Below are positions 55,678-62,558 of a stretch of DNA of 64,000 nucleotides, piece by piece. The number at the start of each line of letters is the position of its first letter. Within the stretch, counting starts at the first letter, position 1. Both the position numbers and the translations under genes were made by a program. This stretch comes from Arthrobacter dokdonellae. GTDB lineage: Bacteria; Actinomycetota; Actinomycetes; Actinomycetales; Micrococcaceae. The stretch is from the NCBI RefSeq assembly GCF_003268655.1, contig NZ_CP029643.1, positions 1 to 64,000 of the forward strand, read 5' to 3'. The notes under the pieces were generated by a model. It saw nothing but the letters and a program-made list of their open reading frames with translations. It was not told where the DNA came from and made no database searches.

Positions 55678-56578
55678 CTAGGGCGTGTCTCCTAATGCTG
55701 CGGTCCAGATGACGACGGCTTGCAGGACGGCGGCTGATCGGTAGGTTTGGGCGAGTTTGTCGTAGCGTGTGGCCAGTCCGCGCCATTGCTTCAGGGTGTT
55801 GAAGCTGCGCTCGACGACGTTGCGGCGTTTGTAGGCTTCCTTGTCGTAGGTGACGGGCCGGCCGCCGACGGATCCCTTGCGCTTGCGGTTGGCTTTCTGG
55901 TCTTCCTTCTCGGGGATCACGCATTGGATGCCGTGGGTGCGCAGGTAGCTGCGGATCCCTTTGGAGGAGTAGGCCTTGTCGGCCATGGCACGGTCCGGGC
56001 GGGTTCGCGCCCGCCCGGGACCTGCCCGCTCTACTCTCAACGCTTCCATGAGGTTTTCAAACATGGGCGCGTCCCCGCCCTGGCCGGGGCCAAGCAGCAA
56101 CACCAGCGGGCGTTTGTTGCCGTCGACCAAGGCGTGGATCTTGGTGGTCAGTCCGCCGCGGGACTTGCCGATGGCATGGTCGGCGGGCTCATCCAGCAGG
56201 TTCTTGTAATTCGACAGGTCCCCCTGTGTGGCGGGGCAGGTTCGTGCCGTGCTGGTGGGCGCGGTTGACCGTGGAATCCACCGAGACTTCCCAGCTGATC
56301 AGCCCGACCGCATCGGCACGGGTCAGCAAGGCGGCCAGGACCTGGTCCCACGTGCCGTCCAGGCTGTAGCGGCGGTGACGCTTCCACACCGACTGCCACG
56401 CACCAAAATGTGGTGGCAGATCCCGCCAGGGAATCCCGGCCCGGTACCGGTAAATGATGCCTTCCGTCGTGAGCCGGTGGTCATTGAACGGCCGCCCAGC
56501 CTTCCCCGACGAGCTCGGCATCAACGGGGCAATGAACTCCCACTGGGCATCAGACAAAACAGAGTAACGAGAAGACAC
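55678..56578 (-). CDS. IS5 transposase in two frames (programmed frameshift)
   Basis: OrfA starts at ATG 56578 (MSSRYSVLSDAQWEFIAPLM) and ends about 56189. It has the DUF4096 N-terminal domain (IIYRYRAGIPWRDLP, WDQVLAAL) and the first catalytic Asp in SVDSTVNRAHQHG. OrfB carries the rest (IHALVDGNKRPL, DRAMADKAYSSKGIRSYLR, and Glu in KRRNVVERSFNTLKQWRGL). The frames join at a GGGGG run near 56221-56225, the usual slippage site. The stop TAG of OrfB is completed by the TA target bases. It looks intact. Confidence 0.88.
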
Positions 56579-56625
56579 CCGAAAATTATGTCAAAGCCCG
56601 GAACCAGGCATTAGGAGACACGCCC
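55681..56625 (-). mobile_element. IS5-family (IS427 group) insertion sequence
   Basis: 945 bp with perfect ends: GGGCGTGTCTCCTAATGC at 55681 and its reverse complement ending at 56625. TA flanks both sides (55679-55680, 56626-56627), the usual target duplication of this group. It carries one transposase in two overlapping frames. It is inserted in the TA at the outer end of the cassette's right inverted repeat. Confidence 0.92.
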
Positions 56626-57330
56626 TAGTTGACTCCGACCAGGTACAAGGCCACGGAGATGCCGGTCAGCGACCACCAGATAATCCAGGCGGTCGCATGT
56701 CAATCGGTCGCATGGTCGATCCGTGGCGTGCCGAGCACGAGAGGACAAGTGAGACTGAACATGATGCCGCCCATACTTGTCACCGGGAAGGGGAGGGATG
56801 ATTGAGTTCGCCAGCCAGGGCGCGGACTGCGTGCCCCGGAGCATCGTCACCTGGTAGACGCCGTCATCAGTGGGGACACTGACATCGAGTTGAAACGAAT
56901 CCTTCGCGTCGGGGGACGCCGTGGCCGGACCCGTCATTTTTGAGACCGTCAGATAGGTGGGATCGAACTTGCCCAGTTCGGCCGCGAACTGGTCGGTGAC
57001 CCGTGGCCGGATGCCAGTGAACCACGTGGCGTGGTCCGTTCCGGGCCGGATGTAGGCTTCCATGACTGCGACGGCCGCGGCCAGTGCCGCTGCCCTATCC
57101 CCTGGCGCCCACGACGGGGCGGGCAGCGCTGCAGGTCCGTTGTACTGGGCCTGGCCACCGCAGGAGAGCACACATGACGGCGAGGCGGTGGCCAGACCGG
57201 TGGCCGGGAGGGTGCCGGCCGTTGAAGTCGTGGCGGCCGGTGCCGGAATGCTTCCGGCACCTTGGCTGGCACACCCGGCCAGGGCCAGGACCAACAGGGA
57301 GGCTGCGGCGATTGCTGATGGTTTTCTCAT
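56611..57330 (-). CDS. conjugation-associated lipoprotein, 3' end altered
   Basis: 239-residue frame. Lipoprotein signal AIAASLLVLALAGCAS with lipidated Cys near 20, a Pro/Ala/Thr-rich linker, then a soluble domain (GDRAAALAAAVAVMEAYIRP, DHATWFTGIRPRVTDQFAAE, VYQVTMLRGTQSAPWLANS). ATG 57330 overlaps the SLT/CHAP stop by four bases. It probably sits at the outer membrane face as part of the transfer channel, like TcpC-type proteins, though I cannot confirm the family. The last 50 residues are low-complexity and the stop lies inside the IS5 element, so the native C terminus is uncertain. Confidence 0.7.
   Translation of the reverse strand: MRKPSAIAAASLLVLALAGCASQGAGSIPAPAATTSTAGTLPATGLATASPSCVLSCGGQAQYNGPAALPAPSWAPGDRAAALAAAVAVMEAYIRPGTDHATWFTGIRPRVTDQFAAELGKFDPTYLTVSKMTGPATASPDAKDSFQLDVSVPTDDGVYQVTMLRGTQSAPWLANSIIPPLPGDKYGRHHVQSHLSSRARHATDRPCDRLTCDRLDYLVVADRHLRGLVPGRSQLGRVS
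56626..56783 (-). pseudogene. small one-helix membrane protein, interrupted
   Basis: From GTG 56783 or ATG 56774, one frame reads MGGIMFSLTCPLVLGTPRID then HATD and stops. The same frame resumes as HATAWIIWWSLTGISVALYL and ends VGVN at the IS5 edge. A directly repeated CATGCGACCG accounts for the break: removing one 15-bp unit restores one open frame with a membrane helix. The stop at the end is made by the TA target plus the element's first base. It overlaps the lipoprotein frame. Confidence 0.4.
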
Positions 57331-58424
57331 GGCTTCGCGCCTCCTGGAATGTATAGATAGGCCGACGGGGACGCGGCGAGGATCCGTCGCGTGTAGTAGG
57401 CATGATCGGCGTTAGGGAACATGTTGTACCCTTCCTCGAGAACGGAGCCATCACGGTAGATGGACTTGACGACGGCGACGTGGCCGTCACTGCCGGCCCC
57501 TCCCGCCCCGGGGCGGTACCAAATGATCGCACCGACCACTGGTGTGTGACCTGACTGCCAACCTGCCCTCTGCCACGCCGGGCCCCACTGCGCGGCAGAA
57601 CCCATCTGCAACACGGCAGCGTCGAGTTTGAACGGCGGCTTCGGGGTGCCGATCTGCTGCATGAACCGGAACCAGGCAAAATCCACGCATTCGCGGTAAT
57701 TGAAATGCGTTGCCGGGTTGTCCACACCGACCGGGGCGCCCGGCCACGGGTAGTCATCGCCGGCCTTCGAGACCGATGCGTTGGACACCGACAGACCGGT
57801 GCAGCTGGCCGGCGGCGCCACGCTCTTGGCCGGAGCGTCGCCGTTCTGCGCGTACTTTTGCGCCAGGCCAAGGATCTTCGCCACATAGTTCCGTGTCTCG
57901 GGGTACGGGGGGATGCCGCCGTACTGGAAAACCCTGCCCACCCCGGCGTTGTACCCGGCCAAGGCCAGGGACACGGCTGGCTGGCCCGAACTTGACGCCA
58001 GCTTTCCCACTTGGTCGAGCAGGGCTTTCATGTAGGCGCCCTGGGCGGCAATCGCGGCCGCCGGGTCGAACGGATCCTTGCCCCCGCCGTAGCTGGCCCA
58101 CGTGCCGGGGACGAACTGGGACAGCCCTTGGGCGCCCGCCGGGGAGACCGTTTTGGGATTCCATCCGGACTCGGTCTCCAGCTGTGCGGCCAGGACCGAG
58201 GACGGCACGCCGGAATCGGCTGCCGCCTTCTCCACCAGGGCCGCCCACCCGTTCGGGATCGTGCCGGCCTTGACCGGTTCCGTGCTGGAGGCGGAGGCGG
58301 GACAGGCTGCGGCCGAGGATCCGCCAGCCCCCATCAAGGCCACGCCCAGCAGGCCGAGAAGGAAGATCACCGGAAGCGACACGGCGGTGAGCACCAGCAG
58401 ACCCTTACGCACCGGCTCCCCCAT
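57327..58424 (-). CDS. lytic transglycosylase + CHAP peptidoglycan hydrolase
   Basis: 365 residues from ATG 58424 (MGEPVRKGLL). N-terminal membrane anchor (LLVLTAVSLPVIFLLGLLGV). SLT-type transglycosylase domain at about 55-170 with catalytic Glu in LAAQLETESGWNPKTVSPAG and GLSQFVPGTWASYG. C-terminal CHAP amidase/endopeptidase domain at about 245-365 with Cys in YRECVDFAWFRF and His in GSDGHVAVVKSIY. It opens the cell wall locally for the conjugation channel (VirB1/TcpG-like role). It overlaps the upstream gene by 20 bp and the lipoprotein gene by four. Confidence 0.92.
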   Translation of the reverse strand: MGEPVRKGLLVLTAVSLPVIFLLGLLGVALMGAGGSSAAACPASASSTEPVKAGTIPNGWAALVEKAAADSGVPSSVLAAQLETESGWNPKTVSPAGAQGLSQFVPGTWASYGGGKDPFDPAAAIAAQGAYMKALLDQVGKLASSSGQPAVSLALAGYNAGVGRVFQYGGIPPYPETRNYVAKILGLAQKYAQNGDAPAKSVAPPASCTGLSVSNASVSKAGDDYPWPGAPVGVDNPATHFNYRECVDFAWFRFMQQIGTPKPPFKLDAAVLQMGSAAQWGPAWQRAGWQSGHTPVVGAIIWYRPGAGGAGSDGHVAVVKSIYRDGSVLEEGYNMFPNADHAYYTRRILAASPSAYLYIPGGAKP

Positions 58425-59076
58425 CGTTGGACTGTGGCGGGAGTGGGACCGCGGCCGTGGCCGGTTCGGTGGTGGCCTGGGCCACGAAGTCCCGGAACGC
58501 CGTGCTGGCGTCGTCCAGCACGATCCCACCGGAGGAGGGCCGGTGTTCGCGTTCGCTCAGGCAGCTCTTAAACGTTGCCCGGCGGGTGAATGCCTCCATG
58601 GTGGGCCAGAGGGCGCGGGTGAACCATTCGGTGAGCTCGAAGCTGGGCTTCTTCGACTTCGCCCGGTAGGCGGCCTTGTGGGCGATCATCAGGGCCGTCA
58701 ACTGCTCCACCGCATCCGGATGCAGGTACCAGCACGGGGCGATCGACCCTTCCGTGTTGGACCAGTGGCGCAGGATCCGGTTCTGTAGCCAGGTCACGAA
58801 CTCGCCGAGCTCGACCCACAGTTCCCGGCGCTGTTTCAGGTTCAATTCTTTCCAGAACCATGGACCGCCGGCCGGGTAGTTGCTCAGCTCCTCATAGACG
58901 TACCCGGCGACTTCTTCCACGTTCGCCAGCCGGTCCAGGATGTCCGGAATGGCCTCCGCGCCGGGCGGTGTCGGCCCACTGGCTGGCCTGCCGGCAGTGG
59001 CCGCCGGGTAGTCTTCCGGCGGCAGCCACTCATCCTCGCGCGGAGCTTCTTCTTCCGGAGGCGGCTCGGCGATCAT
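58405..59076 (-). CDS. hypothetical conjugation operon protein (223 aa)
   Basis: ATG 59076 overlaps the coupling-protein stop (ATGA). Acidic, Pro-rich N terminus (EPPPEEEAPREDEWLPPEDY), then a helical Trp-rich domain (NYPAGGPWFWKELNLKQRRE, TWLQNRILRHW, WYLHPDAVEQLTALMIAHKA). No membrane segment. Its position between the coupling protein and the cell-wall hydrolase suggests a cytoplasmic adaptor, possibly DUF4913-like. Family assignment is uncertain. Confidence 0.75.
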   Translation of the reverse strand: MIAEPPPEEEAPREDEWLPPEDYPAATAGRPASGPTPPGAEAIPDILDRLANVEEVAGYVYEELSNYPAGGPWFWKELNLKQRRELWVELGEFVTWLQNRILRHWSNTEGSIAPCWYLHPDAVEQLTALMIAHKAAYRAKSKKPSFELTEWFTRALWPTMEAFTRRATFKSCLSEREHRPSSGGIVLDDASTAFRDFVAQATTEPATAAVPLPPQSNDGGAGA

Positions 59077-60899
59077 GCGCTGACCGTCTCGGTTGCTTCC
59101 GCAGCGCTCTCGGCTGCGGCCGCCTGGGCGGCTCCTTCGGCGCTGATGCCTTCCTGTCCCAGGCACCAGGTGCGCGAGTTCTTGAACTTCTCCCGGTCCG
59201 GGCGTTCCCACCAGGGAACGACGTCGACCACGGCTTCCAGCTCCCTGTACATCAGCAACACCTTGCCCTGCGGGAGCTTGCGGATCTCGTCGACGCGCAT
59301 CTTCACATCGAGCTGCATGGACTTGGAGACGTTCACCGTCGGCACCCCGTCCTGGCCCGTGGAGGACGAGGAGGAGGTGTGTTCAACCCAGTGCCTGCCG
59401 ATCAGCTCGGAGATCTTCGTCAAGAACTTCACATCGGAGATACCGCCGAACACGGTCTTGGCCGCGGCGGAATCAAAAATCGTCTCGGCCCCTTCCTCAC
59501 CCCACCGGTTCACCAGCTGCGAATACGTCTGGACATACACGGAGGTGTGGATCCCGTTACCGCCACCTTCGCTCATCAGCGAGGGCAGCGAGGGCAGCGC
59601 GCAGGTGTTGGCCGCTTCATCCAGGACCACGGACATGTGCGTCTCCAACTTCCCGGAGGGCGTACTGCCGGATTTGCGGATCGCGGCCTGCACCAAGGAC
59701 TCGACCAGGGCCGTGACGATGGGAGCAGTGGAGGCGTTCATCGACACCCTTGTCAGGCAATACAGGGTGTTCGGGGCATCGGTGAACGTATTGATGTCGA
59801 TCCCCGGATCCCCCTCCTCCGGGCAGAGCATCGAGAGCACGGTTTCGTTCTTCATCGGACCGGTGATCTTGCCCAGGGTGGTCTTGGTGTTACCGATCGT
59901 GTCCGGGTTGTTCGTCCGGCACCACTCATCCAGGTTTCCCGCCCAGGTCATCACGCTCGGGGAATCGGCACGGAGGATGTTCGCCGGCTCGTGCTCGTCA
60001 AAGTTCTGGGACCACCGCAGCACGTCGCGCATCGAGCCGCCCGGCTTCAACGCTGCGGCGTGGAGCAGGGCCTCCAGGATCATGACGCAGCCGGCATCGA
60101 AATACCGGTCGGCCGAGGACGGGGCCCCGGTGCGCGGCATCGCGTTCACCATGGCCGCGGCCCGTTCCGAGGCGATCTGCGGATCCGCACAGCCTGCCAC
60201 CATGTCCCAACGGACTTTGTGCGGGTACTGGCTGAGTCCGTCGAAGTCGGCCACGTACACCTCCCCCAGTTCCTTGCGCACGCCCACGGTCAGGCGCAGC
60301 ACGTCCGGGCGGGTGCTGGTGGTGACCACGGACCCGGGCGCGTCCACGACCTGGCCGGCGACCATGAACGTCGTCTTGCCCCACTTGGGCGGGGCCACCG
60401 TGCACGCCGTGTCTTCGGTGCGGATCCCGATCCGGCGGCCCTCCAGCACGTAGACGGCCGGTGCCAGCATGGCGCCTTCCGGACCGGTGATGCGTTTCTG
60501 CAGGGCCCTGGCCGTGCTCAACCCCTTCTCCCCCGTCCGGGCCCGGGCACGCCGGGCACGCCAAGCCTTCAAGGCAAACAGGGCGCCGATCCAGGCGGCC
60601 AGGACCGCGACGATCAGCACCGCCCACACCACCACCGGCCACACCCAGGCATCCGCCGGATTGCTCCCCACCCCGACCGGGGAACCGCTGTGCGTGCCCG
60701 TCAGGGCGCTCTTGACCCCGGAGAGGAATGCCTGCCACGTCGCTCCGATGTCGCTGAGTCCGATGCCCGTCGTCAGCACCAGGGCCAGATGCCACAACAG
60801 GGCACCGATCCCGGCAGTGATCCCGATCCGCCACTTCGCCCAGGCCACCGCCGACCCGGCCGGCGTATGTTTCGTTACCGACGTGATTTCTTCGCTCAT
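59073..60899 (-). CDS. TraG/TraD-type conjugation coupling ATPase
   Basis: 608 residues. Two membrane helices (IGITAGIGALLWHLALVL and AWVWPVVVWAVLIVAVLAAW) before a cytoplasmic ATPase domain. Walker A APPKWGKTTFM near 170, Walker B-like HMSVVLDEAANTCALPSLPS, then GGNGIHTSVYVQTYSQLVNR typical of the VirD4/TraG C-terminal TraM-recognition region. It links the relaxase-DNA complex to the secretion channel. Acidic/Ala-rich C-terminal tail, a likely partner-binding site. The gap to the VirB4-like gene is 15 bp. Confidence 0.92.
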   Translation of the reverse strand: MSEEITSVTKHTPAGSAVAWAKWRIGITAGIGALLWHLALVLTTGIGLSDIGATWQAFLSGVKSALTGTHSGSPVGVGSNPADAWVWPVVVWAVLIVAVLAAWIGALFALKAWRARRARARTGEKGLSTARALQKRITGPEGAMLAPAVYVLEGRRIGIRTEDTACTVAPPKWGKTTFMVAGQVVDAPGSVVTTSTRPDVLRLTVGVRKELGEVYVADFDGLSQYPHKVRWDMVAGCADPQIASERAAAMVNAMPRTGAPSSADRYFDAGCVMILEALLHAAALKPGGSMRDVLRWSQNFDEHEPANILRADSPSVMTWAGNLDEWCRTNNPDTIGNTKTTLGKITGPMKNETVLSMLCPEEGDPGIDINTFTDAPNTLYCLTRVSMNASTAPIVTALVESLVQAAIRKSGSTPSGKLETHMSVVLDEAANTCALPSLPSLMSEGGGNGIHTSVYVQTYSQLVNRWGEEGAETIFDSAAAKTVFGGISDVKFLTKISELIGRHWVEHTSSSSSTGQDGVPTVNVSKSMQLDVKMRVDEIRKLPQGKVLLMYRELEAVVDVVPWWERPDREKFKNSRTWCLGQEGISAEGAAQAAAAESAAEATETVSA

Positions 60900-60914
60900 G
60901 ATGCCCCTTTCCTC

Positions 60915-62558
60915 CTATCCGGCTTCGGCGAAGCCGGCGTCGGGGCGCTCGGTCAGGGCGCCATCAGTGTTGGTCATGTCCACTTCCCAGGAAGAGCGGA
61001 CATGTTCAATCTCAATCTCGGGCGTGTCCGCCCCGGTTTTGAGGAAGTGGTGGCCGTTGTCCAGGCGCATGATGTCGGCCGCGGTGTCCGGGTTCAGCCC
61101 GAACGTCTCCACGCACCAGGCGGCCGCTTGCGGGCGGGACTGGCGGAAGATGTGCACCGTCTGGGCTTCCTCAATCACGGCCATGCCCGGGGAACCGGGG
61201 GCCACGTCCGTGGCGCCCTTGTGGATGTTGTAAATGTTGCTCAACCCCAGCCCGCGGGAAAGCTTGATGTTCGAACGCTGCTGGACCGCCATCGGGCCGG
61301 CGAGGATGTGCCCGGCCTCTTCGACCAGGACGTTGGTCCTGATGCCCCGGTCCCGGCGCACGGTGCCCAGCAGCCACAGGTTCGCCAGGCCCATCACCAT
61401 GGGGATCGAGGGGCCGGTGTCGGGGAGCTGGGAAATATCGAAGGACGTCAACAGCCTGTTCAGCCGCACACTCGCCGAGGTTTCCCCGTCGAAGATCGAC
61501 CCGTACGTTTCCAGCAGCTCGTTGAAGCAGTACCGCATTTCCATGCCGGCCTGGTGCAGGTTCTCCAACTCCCCGGCGGAGATACCGGCCAGGCTGGGCT
61601 CGTGCGGGTCAATGAGGCCCAGGCGGGCATGCAGATCCGCGGTCGTCGGCGTCCGCACACCTTCAAGTTCCGCCATCATCGCCCGGTACGCCAGCCGGAT
61701 CGCCTTGCGCTCCCGGGCGCTGCTCGACTGCCCGCCACGCATCAGTGCCGGCACCGTGTCCAGGTAGACGAGCTGATTGTTCATCCCGTCATCGTTCACC
61801 CCGGAAATGGCCGGATCCAACAGGTTGAACCGCACCCCGGACCCGTCCAGGGCAAACCGGACCGGGGCATTGACCCGGCCCGCCCGCAGATCCCCGGCAT
61901 CGGTGTGGAAGCGGACAATCTCGGCGTACTCGCCCTCCCCGCCCTCGTTCTTCTTATCGATGACCACCGCCCGGCGGTTACGCAGGATCAAGGGCCGCAA
62001 CACGTAGACCGTTTTCGTGTACGAGGATTTCCCGGAACCAACATCACCGATGACCAGCACGTTCGTGGACGTCACCAGGCGCGGAATGGCGTTGTAGTCC
62101 GTGATCGGGTCCTTGCTGATCGCTGTCTGGGAGAGCACGTCCCGCCCCGCGGCGACACCTGCCACCCCGGTCGGGGCTGCGATCAACGCCGTGTTGAGGA
62201 TTTCGGCCTGCCGCGTCGTTGACGGGGCCCCGGGCATGGCCGGGGCGTAAAACCCGGCCGCGGCCCTGCGTTTCTTCACCCGCAACATGGATCCCTGCTC
62301 CTCAAACGGGGTCCACTCCCCCAGCCCGGCTCCGGCATCCTTGGCCGCCTCCACCTCTGCCGCGGCCGGGGCCGCAAAGACCCGCAACAACGGCACCCGC
62401 AGGATCCAGGAGCCCTTGGCACCGGGACTTTTGGCACTAGGACTTTTGGCATGGGGGCCGTCAACGCTAACGTGTCCCTGGGCCTCCTCCATCAACGGGA
62501 TCACCGGCGCACCCTGCTCGGCTGCACCCTTTTGCGCGACCTTCTCCACCACACCCAT
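60915..62558 (-). CDS. VirB4-like conjugation ATPase
   Basis: 547 residues from ATG 62558. Walker A VIGDVGSGKSSYTKT, Walker B RTNVLVEEAGHILAGP, then GLSNIYNIHKGATDVAPGS and QTVHIFRQSRPQAA. This matches the TraC/VirB4-type ATP-binding proteins that actinobacterial plasmids pair with SCO6880 proteins. It is shorter than classical VirB4, lacking the long N-terminal domain, which may be supplied by the upstream SCO6880-like gene. ATG overlaps the preceding stop (TGATG). Confidence 0.88.
   Translation of the reverse strand: MGVVEKVAQKGAAEQGAPVIPLMEEAQGHVSVDGPHAKSPSAKSPGAKGSWILRVPLLRVFAAPAAAEVEAAKDAGAGLGEWTPFEEQGSMLRVKKRRAAAGFYAPAMPGAPSTTRQAEILNTALIAAPTGVAGVAAGRDVLSQTAISKDPITDYNAIPRLVTSTNVLVIGDVGSGKSSYTKTVYVLRPLILRNRRAVVIDKKNEGGEGEYAEIVRFHTDAGDLRAGRVNAPVRFALDGSGVRFNLLDPAISGVNDDGMNNQLVYLDTVPALMRGGQSSSARERKAIRLAYRAMMAELEGVRTPTTADLHARLGLIDPHEPSLAGISAGELENLHQAGMEMRYCFNELLETYGSIFDGETSASVRLNRLLTSFDISQLPDTGPSIPMVMGLANLWLLGTVRRDRGIRTNVLVEEAGHILAGPMAVQQRSNIKLSRGLGLSNIYNIHKGATDVAPGSPGMAVIEEAQTVHIFRQSRPQAAAWCVETFGLNPDTAADIMRLDNGHHFLKTGADTPEIEIEHVRSSWEVDMTNTDGALTERPDAGFAEAG

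Larger units (their letters stand above)
48809..55680. mobile_element. 6.9-kb cassette bounded by 37-bp inverted repeats
   Basis: The 37 bp at 48809-48845 (TAGGGATGGCTTGTGAAAAA...) recur inverted at 55644-55680 with two mismatches. Between them lie an IS transposase scrap, a LacI regulator, an ABC transporter and two oxidoreductases. The left end cuts a DMT transporter gene. The repeats could be the ends of one transposon or the outer ends of two IS copies in inverse orientation, now mostly lost. No complete transposase remains inside. Confidence 0.7.

Noticed and set aside
58860..62222. 1,120-codon plus-strand frame opposite the conjugation ATPases
   Set aside because: His/Gly/Arg-rich shadow frame. 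The coupling protein and VirB4-like motifs on the minus strand account for the sequence.
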